Origin: Dehalococcoidia bacterium
GTDB taxonomy: Bacteria > Chloroflexota > Dehalococcoidia > Lucifugimonadales > HRBIN23
DNA: 64,000 nucleotides
Assembly (NCBI GenBank): GCA_025060295.1
Contig: JANXCH010000007.1
Location: 37,746-101,745, forward strand
Direction of reading: 5' to 3'
Shown here piece after piece: positions 7,796-15,877 of the stretch. The notes below the pieces were generated by a model, which saw nothing but the letters and a program-made list of their open reading frames with translations, was not told the origin of the DNA and ran no database searches. Each line of letters starts with the position of its first letter. The stretch's first letter is position 1. The position numbers and the translations under genes were made by a program.

Positions 7796-10084
7796 TTATG
7801 CCACAGCCCGCCCCTGACGCAGAGCGTGAACCTCCGCCTCGGTATAGCCCAGTTCCCTGAGCACTTCGTCGGTGTGCTGGCCCAGGGCGGGCGCCGCGCC
7901 CCACAAGCGCCCCGGCGTCTGGGAGAAGTGGAAGGTCAACCCCACCTGATGCACCGTCCCCACCTCGGCTGCAATGTGCTCCACCAGACGCCCCGACTCC
8001 CACAGCACCCGCTCGCCAAAGAGGTCCTGCGACAGGCGCGCCGGGGCACAGGGCACGCCTGCCTGGGTCAGAAGGGAGAGCCACTGGGCCACCTCCCCCT
8101 GGCGGAAGCGCTCCTCCAGCAGGGTGCACAGGCGCCGCCCCTCGGGGGTATCCCCTTCGGCAGGGGGCGGAGGCTCCATCCCTAGCGTGCGCCACAGAGC
8201 ACGCCACTGGGCCGCCTCGGTGCAGGCGACGAACAGCCATCCATCCCTAGCCTGGTACAGGCGATAGCCCGGCCCTGTGCCCACCTGGTCTATCGGCGTG
8301 GGGCGGGGCTTGGCTGGGGCAAAGAAGAACTCCCCCGCCTGGATGGCGAAGGCTGCATTGAGGAGGCAGGAGTCCACCCTCTGGGCCTGGCCCGTGCGGG
8401 CGCGGTGCCACAGGGCCAGCACTACCCCCCACGCCCCCAGCATGGCGGCGGCGTAGTCGGTGATGGCGACCCGCAGGAACACGGGAGGATGCCCCTGGGC
8501 GCGCATGGCCCCGCTTTGGGCTTGCAGAAGGGGGTCAAAGGCAGGGCGGTCGCTAAAGGGGCCGTGGGGGCCATACCCCGTGACGGTGCAGTAGATGATG
8601 CGCGGGTTGATGCGGCGCAGGGAGGCTTCGTCGGCCCCCAGGCGCTCCGCTACGCCGGGGCGGTAGTTCTGCACCACCACATCCGCCCGCCCCACCAGAC
8701 GGGCCAGCACCTCCCGCCCCTGGGGACGGGTCAAATCCACCACCATCCCTCGCTTGCCCCGGTTCCACCCCTGGAAGGCCCCCGCATTGGGGCGGAAGGG
8801 GTCGCCTGTGGGGGGCTCCACCTTCACCACCTCCGCCCCCAGATCAGCCAGCAAAGCGGAACAGTAGGCCCCAGCGATATACATGGCCAGATCCACCACA
8901 CGAATGCCCTCCAGGGGCGCAGAGGGGAAGGGACGGGCAGGGGGCACAGGCTGGGGAGGCAGGTGCGCCTCGGCCCGCACCTGGGCGGTGTGCTGGCCGG
9001 GCAGGGGGGCTGGCCCCCGCACCCGCCCCGGCGTATGGGACAGGGCCACCGGCACCCCCATCTGGCGCGTGGCCCCCAGCAGGGGGTCCTCCACCGCGAG
9101 CAGGATGCCGTTGTGGGCCACCTGTGGGTGCTCCAGGAACTCCTCTCGGGTCAGGGCCGGGGCACAGGGGATGTCATGCCGCCGCAACAGGTCCAACCAA
9201 AAGGCACGGGGCTTCTGGCGGAAGATGTCCGTCAGGGCAATGGTGAGGGGTTCATAGGCGTCGGGGGGCAAGCCCCACGGGGCGTGGGCCAGGGCGGGAT
9301 TCGCCGCCCAATCCATCCGCTCCAAAGCGATGCACAACTTGTTCCAGAAGGTGGTGTTACCGCAGGCCAGGAAGAACCACTCCCCATCGCTCCCCGCGTA
9401 GAGGCGGTAGATGGGGTTGATGCCCTGGGGGGAGCGCTTGCCTCCCGCCAGGGGGCGGATGCGTGGCCCCGCCACGATGGTGCCCGTTTGCAACGCCAGG
9501 GCGCCATCCACGAGGGAGACCTCCACCTCCTGCCCCCGCCCACACCGCTGGCGCACCAAAAGAGCGGCGGTAACGGCGATAGCGGCCTGGAGCGCCGCCC
9601 CGTAACTGGGCAGAGGGAGAAAGACACAAACGGGGGGACTCTCCACCCCGCCCTGGTCGCCATAGATGCCTGTCCAGGCGGAAACGATGGCATCGTCGGC
9701 AGGCTGGGAGGCCTGGGGCCATCCCCAGGGAAAGGGGGGCATGCGACAGGCGACCAGATACGGAAAGCGCTGGGTCAGAGCCGGTCCCGTGATGCCCAGG
9801 GCTTCGGCCTCCGCCAGGGAGAGATCGTGCAGGAGCACATCCGCTCGCCCCAGCACGCCATACAGCACCTCCCGTCCTGCGGGGGCGTGCACATCTAGCA
9901 AGGCGCTCTCCTTCCCCCGGTCAAAAAAGCGGGCCAAAAAGGGGTGCCACAGGCCGGCGGGGGGTGGCTCCCCCCGCTCCAGGCGCACCACCCGCGCCCC
10001 CATATCCCCCAGCAGCAGAGCGGTATACCGGGGGGCCAACGCCTTGCCCATGTCAACCACCAGAAGACCGTCCAGGGGTTGCAC
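7796..10084 (-). CDS. tandem-domain CaiB/BaiF (class III) CoA-transferase
   Basis: At 762 residues this is two class III CoA-transferase units fused head to tail; single members are about 400. Unit 1 starts MQPLDGLLVVDMG and unit 2 near residue 390 with PLEGIRVVDLAMYIAGAYCSALLADLGAEVVKVEPP. Family members move CoA between acyl-CoA donors and organic acids through an aspartyl-CoA thioester. Unit 2 keeps the expected Asp in RVAITDYAAAM. At the matching place unit 1 reads PLPSYGAA, with Ser in place of Asp, so half 1 may be structural or may bind substrate only. The GTG start follows GAGGAGGTGCT. Substrate not deducible. Confidence 0.85.
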   Translation of the reverse strand: MQPLDGLLVVDMGKALAPRYTALLLGDMGARVVRLERGEPPPAGLWHPFLARFFDRGKESALLDVHAPAGREVLYGVLGRADVLLHDLSLAEAEALGITGPALTQRFPYLVACRMPPFPWGWPQASQPADDAIVSAWTGIYGDQGGVESPPVCVFLPLPSYGAALQAAIAVTAALLVRQRCGRGQEVEVSLVDGALALQTGTIVAGPRIRPLAGGKRSPQGINPIYRLYAGSDGEWFFLACGNTTFWNKLCIALERMDWAANPALAHAPWGLPPDAYEPLTIALTDIFRQKPRAFWLDLLRRHDIPCAPALTREEFLEHPQVAHNGILLAVEDPLLGATRQMGVPVALSHTPGRVRGPAPLPGQHTAQVRAEAHLPPQPVPPARPFPSAPLEGIRVVDLAMYIAGAYCSALLADLGAEVVKVEPPTGDPFRPNAGAFQGWNRGKRGMVVDLTRPQGREVLARLVGRADVVVQNYRPGVAERLGADEASLRRINPRIIYCTVTGYGPHGPFSDRPAFDPLLQAQSGAMRAQGHPPVFLRVAITDYAAAMLGAWGVVLALWHRARTGQAQRVDSCLLNAAFAIQAGEFFFAPAKPRPTPIDQVGTGPGYRLYQARDGWLFVACTEAAQWRALWRTLGMEPPPPAEGDTPEGRRLCTLLEERFRQGEVAQWLSLLTQAGVPCAPARLSQDLFGERVLWESGRLVEHIAAEVGTVHQVGLTFHFSQTPGRLWGAAPALGQHTDEVLRELGYTEAEVHALRQGRAVA

Positions 10085-10103
10085 AGCACCTCCTCGGAAG
10101 GGG

Positions 10104-10109
10104 AGTATA
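10104..10109 (-). promoter_or_regulatory. -10 element for the tandem CoA-transferase gene
   Basis: The minus strand reads GCTATACTCCCCT, then GAGGAGGTG before the GTG start. The acyl-CoA dehydrogenase gene at 38525 has a closely similar leader (GCTATACTCCCCT...GAGGAGGTG), which supports this as a real promoter-plus-RBS module. No -35 seen. Confidence 0.4.
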
Positions 10110-10164
10110 GCGCACCCCTCCCTGGTAGGATAGAGGTGTGCACCGTGGCGACCGAAGGAGGCAT

Positions 10165-10839
10165 ATGCGTATCGGCATTCTGGGAGGCACCGGCCCCGAG
10201 GGGAAAGGCCTGGCGGTGCGCTGGGCCCTGGCGGGAGAGGAGGTGCTCATCGGCTCGCGGGATGCCACCCGCGCCCACCAGGCTGTGCAGGAGGTGTTGG
10301 CCCTCTGCCCAGGGGGCAAAGTCCACGGGATGCTCAACAGCGCCGTGGCCCAACAGGCGGAGGTGGTGGTGGTGGCCGTCCCCTACGAGGGGCAGAAGGA
10401 GACGCTGACAGCCCTACGCCCCTCTTTAGCGGGCAAGATCCTGGTGGATGTGGTGGCCCCGTTGACCTTCATACGGGGGCGGGCGCGGGCGGTGCTGGTG
10501 CCCGAGGGGTCAGCGGCCCAGCAGGCCCAGGCGGTGGTGCCCGAGGCGCGGGTGGTGGCGGCCTTCCACACCATTAGCGCCCACGACCTTCTCCACCCCC
10601 CTGCGCCCATCCCCTGCGATGTGCTGGTATGCGCCGACGACGCCGAAGCCAAGCGCACCGTTATGGCTCTGGCGGAGCGCATCCCCGGTGTGCGGGCGGT
10701 AGACGCCAACGGCCTGGAATGTGCCCGCTATGTGGAGGAGATGGTGGCCCTGCTCCTGAACATCAACCGCATCTACAAGGGGAGCAGGAGCATGGTGCGC
10801 ATCGTGGGGTTAGTGGGGGCACCGCCCCCGCAGGGTTAG
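10165..10839 (+). CDS. npdG: NADPH:F420 oxidoreductase
   Basis: A 224-residue Rossmann protein that moves hydride between NADP(H) and coenzyme F420. Evidence: the dinucleotide-binding start MRIGILGGTGPEGKGLA, then IGSRD for NADP 2'-phosphate recognition, VVVAVPYEG, LVDVVAPL, AAFHTISAHDL and a C-terminal NINRIYKG block typical of NpdG/Fno. ATG 10165 is preceded by GGAGG at a good distance. A GTG at 10138 in the same frame lies six bases after a TAGGAT element and could give a leaderless form nine residues longer. It implies the cell uses F420, matching the luciferase-like enzyme at 52154. Confidence 0.85.
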   Translation: MRIGILGGTGPEGKGLAVRWALAGEEVLIGSRDATRAHQAVQEVLALCPGGKVHGMLNSAVAQQAEVVVVAVPYEGQKETLTALRPSLAGKILVDVVAPLTFIRGRARAVLVPEGSAAQQAQAVVPEARVVAAFHTISAHDLLHPPAPIPCDVLVCADDAEAKRTVMALAERIPGVRAVDANGLECARYVEEMVALLLNINRIYKGSRSMVRIVGLVGAPPPQG

Positions 10840-12011
10840 CCCGCGCCTTTCTGCTGGCGGGCCAGGCGGCGCGCCCGCAAGCTGTGGCGTGGCTCCCAGG
10901 TGAGGAAGGCCCCCATCCCCCCCACACCCAGCAGGCGCTCCCGTGCGGGCCCCTTCACCCACTCAATCCCGACGCCTTGGGCGATGGCCTGCTCAGCGGC
11001 GGCGTCGGCCAAGTCGGGGATGGGTGCCAGGTTCCCGCCACACAGGGGGCACGGCCCCCGCATGGAGGGGGTCAAGAGTGCGCACCCCGTGCACCGCGCC
11101 CCCGAGGGATGCCACCCGTGCGCCACCACCAGCAGGTGCACCTGACGTGCGTGCAGGGCAAAAAGCGTCCGTTCGGGCGAGAGCACCGCCGCCCCCCGTT
11201 TGGCGGCGGCGGTGATGAGTTCCTCCACCAGGTCGGCCTCGCGGCGGCGCTCCACCTCCTCCTCAATGGTGCGGGATGCCTCCAGCACCTCTTGGGGAGT
11301 GGTCTGGTTGGGGTGAAGGGAGAGGGTGCCCACCACCCGCTGGCGCAGGGCGGGAGAGAGAGCCTCCTCCAAAGCGGTGCGGGCCTCCACCGGCCCCCCT
11401 AGAATTAGGCGGTCAAAACGCCGTTGGCGGAGCATCTCCTCCAAGCTTTGGACAACGGCGCGGACATGCTCCTTGACGGACTCCTCGTGGTGGCGTTGGA
11501 AACGGGGGGCCGACCATCCCCCCTGGGCGTGCTTCTGGGGGACGGGGGTAAGCACCAGGGCCTCCTCCTCCACCTGCCCCAGGTGCACCAGGAACAGGCG
11601 TGCCCTCTGCTTCTCCACCAGCACCACCCCATACCGCTCATACTCATCCAGCAGGTTCAGCAGAGGCGTGGTGTAGGCCGTCTCCTGGAAGCGCACCAGG
11701 TCGGGCACGGGGACAGGCAGGTGCCAGGTGCGCCAGAGGTCCAGAGGCTCGGCGGTGAACAGCACCAGCCCCCGCCCCTGGGGGGTCCACTGGGCGAACC
11801 ACTCGTCCAGGCGCTCCCACTCTTTCAGCAGGGCCTTGCGATAGGTGGGGGTGGGGGCGCTCGCCTCCAGGGCTTTGATGGCGTTGGAGACTTTCGTCCG
11901 GGGTGCGGGCCACACGGTGTGGGTGGGGTCCACGGTCAAGTACACCGAGAGCACCCACACCCCAGGACGGTGCAGATGCTCCAGTGCGCGTACCTCTTCC
12001 ACGGAGATCAT
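10836..12011 (-). CDS. baeRF/VLRF1-type (eRF1-like) protein with zinc ribbon
   Basis: A 391-residue protein resembling bacterial relatives of eukaryotic release factor eRF1 (baeRF/Vms1-like families), proposed to act on peptidyl-tRNA in stalled ribosomes. Seen: the N-terminal VLSVYLTVDP module, GRGLVLFTAEP, the central YGVVLVEKQRARLFLVHLG motif of the eRF1 domain 2-like fold, a domain-3-like LILGGPVEA...LHARQVHLLVVA and a four-Cys ribbon C-x2-C-x10-C-x2-C near residue 320. ATG 12011 is chosen because AGGAG lies seven bases upstream. It overlaps the npdG stop by four bases, convergently. The role is inferred from the family only. Confidence 0.6.
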   Translation of the reverse strand: MISVEEVRALEHLHRPGVWVLSVYLTVDPTHTVWPAPRTKVSNAIKALEASAPTPTYRKALLKEWERLDEWFAQWTPQGRGLVLFTAEPLDLWRTWHLPVPVPDLVRFQETAYTTPLLNLLDEYERYGVVLVEKQRARLFLVHLGQVEEEALVLTPVPQKHAQGGWSAPRFQRHHEESVKEHVRAVVQSLEEMLRQRRFDRLILGGPVEARTALEEALSPALRQRVVGTLSLHPNQTTPQEVLEASRTIEEEVERRREADLVEELITAAAKRGAAVLSPERTLFALHARQVHLLVVAHGWHPSGARCTGCALLTPSMRGPCPLCGGNLAPIPDLADAAAEQAIAQGVGIEWVKGPARERLLGVGGMGAFLTWEPRHSLRARRLARQQKGAG

Positions 12012-12039
12012 AGGCATACTCCTGTGCACACAACCGGCG

Positions 12040-12522
12040 TTACTTCTCTTCCGATGGGGTGGTGGGCCGTCCTTCGGGTTCGGGGGTTACCAGGGGTTTG
12101 GGGAAGCGTCCGAGGGGGCTGGGGGCAGGGGAAACCTGGGCCTTGCTCTCGTAGGCGCGTTGGCACTGAATATCGCGCAAGGCCGTGGGCATGGCGCGCA
12201 AACGGGCGAGGGGAATAGGCTCCCCGCAGTCCACACAGTAGCCGTAGGTGCCGGCGTCCATGCGTTCCAGAGCCTCCTGCACCTGCACCAGGGCCGTCTC
12301 CAAGCTTTGGCGCTCGGCCAGAAGCACCTCCTGCTGGTGTGTCTCGCTGGAGACATCAGCCAGGTGGGTGCCGTAGCCGTTCTCCTCGCCGTGGGCCTCG
12401 GCCATGGCCTGCAGGTCGCGCTGGACACGTTCCAGCGTGGTGCGTAGGCGGGCCTGCTCCTGCTCCAGGGCGGTGCGCAAAGCCATAAGGGTTTTGGGGG
12501 CAAGGATGCGTTTGCGCGGCAT
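12040..12522 (-). CDS. TraR/DksA-type zinc-finger protein
   Basis: 160 residues: a helical hairpin (residues ~5-95, coiled-coil-like, rich in Gln, Glu and Arg) followed by a DksA/TraR C4-type finger. The finger has YCVDCGEPIP and RLRAMPTALRD, but the second pair is reduced to one Cys: RDIQCQ where family members read RxCxxC, so one zinc ligand is Asp. DksA-like proteins bind RNA polymerase through the secondary channel to modulate initiation. The tail is Pro-rich and unstructured. ATG 12522 follows AAAGGAG with good spacing. It lies 28 bases upstream of the baeRF-like gene in the same direction. Confidence 0.72.
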   Translation of the reverse strand: MPRKRILAPKTLMALRTALEQEQARLRTTLERVQRDLQAMAEAHGEENGYGTHLADVSSETHQQEVLLAERQSLETALVQVQEALERMDAGTYGYCVDCGEPIPLARLRAMPTALRDIQCQRAYESKAQVSPAPSPLGRFPKPLVTPEPEGRPTTPSEEK

Positions 12523-12679
12523 AGGCACTCCTTTCTCTCGTTTCATGCTACCATGACCTCTTTGGAGGGGAGACAAAAGGTGGTGTACCCCCTTTGCAGA
12601 GGGGGCACGATGCGCTATCCTTGTCCTTTGCCAACCTTGTCTGTGCACCGTATCCCCAGGGCACCGGAGAGGAGCATCG

Positions 12680-13441
12680 GTGGAGAAAGGTGTTCTCTCG
12701 CGTCGGCGGCAGCAGTTGAGCAAGGAGGCCATAGACCTGGCCCTGCGGGGCCAGTGGGAGCAGGCGGTTGCCATTAATCGGGAAATCCTCCAGAGCTTCC
12801 CCGAGGATGTGGAGGCGTGGAACCGCTTGGGGCGCGCCCTGATGGAGTTGGGGCGCTACGAGGAGGCCACCCAGGCTTACCAGAAGGTGTTGGACATCTC
12901 CCCCAGCAACACCATCGCCCGCAAGAATCTGGAGCGCCTGAAGCACCTGCAGGGCACCCAGCCCCAAGTGCCCCCTAGCGCCGCCCCCACCACCGTTTTC
13001 CTGGAAGAGGCAGGCAAGGCCACCACAACGGCCGTTCGCCCCCAGGTTTCTCGGGAGGTGCTCCTGCAACTGGACCCGGGCGACCCCCTAGACCTGCGGG
13101 TGCAGGGCAACCTGGTATCTGTGGCCACAGCGCAGGGGCTGACATTGGGGTATTTGGAACCCCGCATCGCCCATCGCATCCGCACCCTGATGGAGAAGGG
13201 CGACCGCTTCAGTGCAGCGGTGGCGTCGGTGGGCGACCAGCGCCTGACCGTCTTGGTGCGTGCGGTGGCCACCCCTTCGGGCGAAACCCCCTTCCCCCTC
13301 AGCGACTACCCTCTGACCCAAGCCTTGGAGGAGGTGGACCTGGAGGAGGAGACCACATCCCCCGTGGCAGAGGAATCGGAAAACCCAGACGAGGGTGCCG
13401 AAGAGACCCCCGAAGAAGAGGAGGCCGAAGAAGGGGTGTAA
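12680..13441 (+). CDS. TPR-repeat protein with HIRAN-like C-terminal region
   Basis: 253 residues starting at GTG 12680 after GAGGAG. Residues ~10-85 form two tetratricopeptide repeats (EAIDLALRGQWEQAVAINRE and EDVEAWNRLGRALMELGRY). A Pro/Ala linker follows, then a compact domain (LVSVATAQGLTLGYLEPR ... GDRFSAAVASV) that resembles the small beta-rich HIRAN-like module. The C-terminus is strongly acidic (Glu-rich, ~40 residues). Probably a protein-protein scaffold; function unknown. Divergent from the DksA-like gene with a 157-base intergenic region. Confidence 0.65.
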   Translation: MEKGVLSRRRQQLSKEAIDLALRGQWEQAVAINREILQSFPEDVEAWNRLGRALMELGRYEEATQAYQKVLDISPSNTIARKNLERLKHLQGTQPQVPPSAAPTTVFLEEAGKATTTAVRPQVSREVLLQLDPGDPLDLRVQGNLVSVATAQGLTLGYLEPRIAHRIRTLMEKGDRFSAAVASVGDQRLTVLVRAVATPSGETPFPLSDYPLTQALEEVDLEEETTSPVAEESENPDEGAEETPEEEEAEEGV

Positions 13442-13445
13442 CCCC

Positions 13446-13841
13446 CTACCCACCCCTCCTGTACTCGCGCAAGAGGTGCTCTGCCCGCTCTAACAAAGCC
13501 AAGGGGCTGAAGGGCTTGGCGAAGAAGGCATTCCCCCCCGCCCCATAGACCTGTAACTCGGCACCCGGGTCTGCCCAAGCGGTTATCACAATCACGGGCA
13601 CCCGCCCCAGCACGGGATCCTGGCGCAGCGCACGGGTAAGAGCCAAACCGTCCATACGGGGCATGCGCAGATCGGTGATGACCAAGTGGGGGCGTATGTG
13701 GTAGGCCATCTCCAGGGCTTTTTGGCCGTCCCGCGCCAGGTGCACCTCAAACGGGCCCCCCGAGAAAGTCAGGGCCAACAGGTCGCGCAGGTCTTCCTGG
13801 TCCTCCACGATGAGGATGCGCCAGACCCCCGATGCGTCCAT
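13446..13841 (-). CDS. response-regulator receiver-domain protein
   Basis: A single CheY-like receiver domain, about 131 residues from ATG 13841. The acidic pocket is VEDQED, the phosphoacceptor Asp sits in VITDLRMPRMDG, the Thr/Ser switch is VIVITAW and the conserved Lys is in FFAKPFSP. No output domain follows, so it acts by protein interaction or in a phosphorelay; no histidine kinase is near. Upstream in-frame starts exist: GTG 13928 has a GGGGG site five bases before it and would add 29 residues of no recognised fold. The chosen start has GGGGGG eight bases upstream. Confidence 0.78.
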   Translation of the reverse strand: MDASGVWRILIVEDQEDLRDLLALTFSGGPFEVHLARDGQKALEMAYHIRPHLVITDLRMPRMDGLALTRALRQDPVLGRVPVIVITAWADPGAELQVYGAGGNAFFAKPFSPLALLERAEHLLREYRRGG

Positions 13842-14035
13842 CAGACCATCCCCCCCGAAGGGCATAGACAGGGCACCGGGAGTGTGGCTGTCCAGGATAA
13901 CCGTTCGCAGCAGGGCATCATCGCTCACCTTTGCCCCCTGGTGCAGGATCCCGTCTTTTTCCTTATCATAGTCCTCACCAGGGGTGCCCCAGACTCCGTA
14001 CAAACCCCCAACTTCCCTGAGGGGAAAGGAGCGTC

Positions 14036-14464
14036 GTGATTCGCTTGACCGAGGAGATGCGGGAGGCCATCAACCCCGCCCTGGCCCGAGGCATGCCCTG
14101 CCTGCTCATCACGGCGTGGCAGGATGGGTGGCCCGCCGCCGGCTTCCGGGGGAGCATGATGGTCTATGACGAGGAGCACCTGGCCTATTGGGAACGCACC
14201 CACGGGCGGGAGTTGGCCGCCCTGCGCCAGAACCCCCGGGTGCTGGTCATTTTTCGCGACCCCGTCAAACGCATTGGCTGGAAGTTCTACGGCACCGCCA
14301 CGGTGCACGAGGCCGGGCCGGTGCGGGAAGCGGTGCTGGCCCGCACCGTGCCCGAGGAACTGGAACGCGACCCCGAGCGGAAGGGGGTGGCCGTCCTGAT
14401 ACGGGTGGACCGGATCACGACCCTGGGGGGACGGGTTGTGCAAGAGCGGGAGCCTGGGGCGTAA
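14036..14464 (+). CDS. pyridoxamine-phosphate-oxidase-fold (FMN/F420-binding) protein
   Basis: 142 residues starting at GTG 14036 with AAAGGAG upstream. The sequence has the split-barrel pattern of PNPOx-like proteins: MPCLLITAWQDGWPAAGFRGSM, the strand HLAYWERTHGRELAALRQNPRVLVIF and RIGWKFYGTATVHE. Members bind FMN, F420 or heme and reduce or protect small molecules. I cannot choose between FMN and F420, though F420 use is likely in this cell. The 3' end overlaps the convergent CoA-ligase gene by 50 bases. Confidence 0.65.
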   Translation: MIRLTEEMREAINPALARGMPCLLITAWQDGWPAAGFRGSMMVYDEEHLAYWERTHGRELAALRQNPRVLVIFRDPVKRIGWKFYGTATVHEAGPVREAVLARTVPEELERDPERKGVAVLIRVDRITTLGGRVVQEREPGA

Positions 14465-15875
14465 CCAGACGCTCCCGCCGCTCCCTGTAGTAGTCCCACA
14501 CCTTGCGGTAGGCGGTGGCCGCCCGCAGGAAGGAGGGGAAGGCCGGCACCCCCCGTCGCGCCAGGGCCAGGCGCACCTCCCGCTCCTCCCCCTCCCGATG
14601 CATCGGCGTCAGGACGCACAGGAAGGGGCGCTCATACCGCTCCCGAAACGCCCCCAGCAGGTCCACCAGGCGGTCTAACCCCCTCTCCCCCCGTGGCACA
14701 AACGCCAGGTTCACCTCGTAGCAGATGGCGTCAATGTGGGCATCCCGCGCCAGGATGTCCAACACCCTCTGCACCAGGTCCAGGTTGCGGATGGTGGGGG
14801 TCATGTCCATAGGATTGCGGTAACTGCCCCCTACCGTGCTGTAGAAGGTGGCTAACTCCTGGTAAGAAGCAGACGAAAGCAGGGGCACCTGCAGCCCCGC
14901 CTTGGCGAAGGCATCGGTGATGACCACCGATTGCCCCCCGGTCATGGCCACCAGCCCCAGGCGAGGCCCCACCGGCTCCTTCAGGTAGCAGAGGGCTTTG
15001 ACCAGATCCAGGGTCTCCTCGAAGGAATCGGCCCAGAGGGCGTTAGCCTGGCGCACCGCCCCCTGCCACAAAGCGGTGGAGGCAGCCAAGGAGGCGGTGT
15101 GGGACTGCGCTGCCCGTGCCCCCTCGCTGGTCTGCCCCCCCTTCCACACCACGATGGGTTTGCGGGGGCTAATCGCCTGCATCAGGTGAAAGAGCCTGCG
15201 GGCGTGGGGCACCCCCTCCAGATACATGGCGATCACCTGGGTTTGGGGGTCCTGCCCCAGGTAGTCCAGGTAGTCGTCGGCGTGGAGGATGATGCCGTTG
15301 CCCATGCTCACCGATTTGCTGATGGTGATCCCGTGCTGGTAGCCCACCAGGCTGAAGGCGTTGGCGTGGGTGCCGCTTTGGGAGATGAAGCCCACCGGCC
15401 CCCCCTCGCCATAGTATTGGTCCACATGGTGGCGCAGGCCCCAGCGGGGGTTGAACAGCCCCATGCAGTTGGGGCCAACGACCTTCATGCGCGCCGCACG
15501 GGCCATCTCGGTGAGCACCTGTTGGAGGCGGATGCCCTCCTCCTCGCCCGTTTCGGCAAAGCCCGCAGTGAAGAACATCACGGCGTGGACACCTTTGTGA
15601 ATGGCGTCCTGGAGCACGCGGGGGGCCACATGGCGGGGCACCGCCACGATGACATAGTCCACCGCCTCGGGGATGTCCCGCAAACTGGGATAGTTGGGGA
15701 AGCCCAGGGCGCGGATGCCCTCTATCTCCTGGGGGTCCACCTGCACCGAGTACACGCGCCCTCGGATAGTGCTGACCGAGCGGAGCCACATGTAGTCCCG
15801 ATCCCTCTTATCCCCCACCACAGCCACCACCCGGGGGTGGAACATGCGGTCCATCTCCTCAAAGGTCCAGCCCAT
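14415..15875 (-). CDS. acdA: ADP-forming acyl/acetyl-CoA synthetase, alpha subunit
   Basis: 486 residues of the acetate-CoA ligase (ADP-forming) alpha family. It has a CoA-binding Rossmann domain (HPRVVAVVGDKRD ... VDYVIVAVPRH), then a succinyl-CoA-ligase-like domain with VGPNCMGLFNP and GPVGFISQSGTHA. The phosphorylated His is in GARAAQSHTASLA. With the beta subunit it interconverts an acyl-CoA plus ADP and phosphate with the acid plus ATP, conserving energy or activating acids. It starts three bases after the beta subunit stop (15878), so the two form an operon. Acyl specificity is unknown. Confidence 0.85.
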   Translation of the reverse strand: MGWTFEEMDRMFHPRVVAVVGDKRDRDYMWLRSVSTIRGRVYSVQVDPQEIEGIRALGFPNYPSLRDIPEAVDYVIVAVPRHVAPRVLQDAIHKGVHAVMFFTAGFAETGEEEGIRLQQVLTEMARAARMKVVGPNCMGLFNPRWGLRHHVDQYYGEGGPVGFISQSGTHANAFSLVGYQHGITISKSVSMGNGIILHADDYLDYLGQDPQTQVIAMYLEGVPHARRLFHLMQAISPRKPIVVWKGGQTSEGARAAQSHTASLAASTALWQGAVRQANALWADSFEETLDLVKALCYLKEPVGPRLGLVAMTGGQSVVITDAFAKAGLQVPLLSSASYQELATFYSTVGGSYRNPMDMTPTIRNLDLVQRVLDILARDAHIDAICYEVNLAFVPRGERGLDRLVDLLGAFRERYERPFLCVLTPMHREGEEREVRLALARRGVPAFPSFLRAATAYRKVWDYYRERRERLVTPQAPALAQPVPPGS

Positions 15876-15877
15876 CC

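Noticed and set aside
12588..12605. CCCCCT/AGGGGG hairpin upstream of the TPR gene
   Set aside because: The stem is only six base pairs without a T-tract, too weak to call a terminator.
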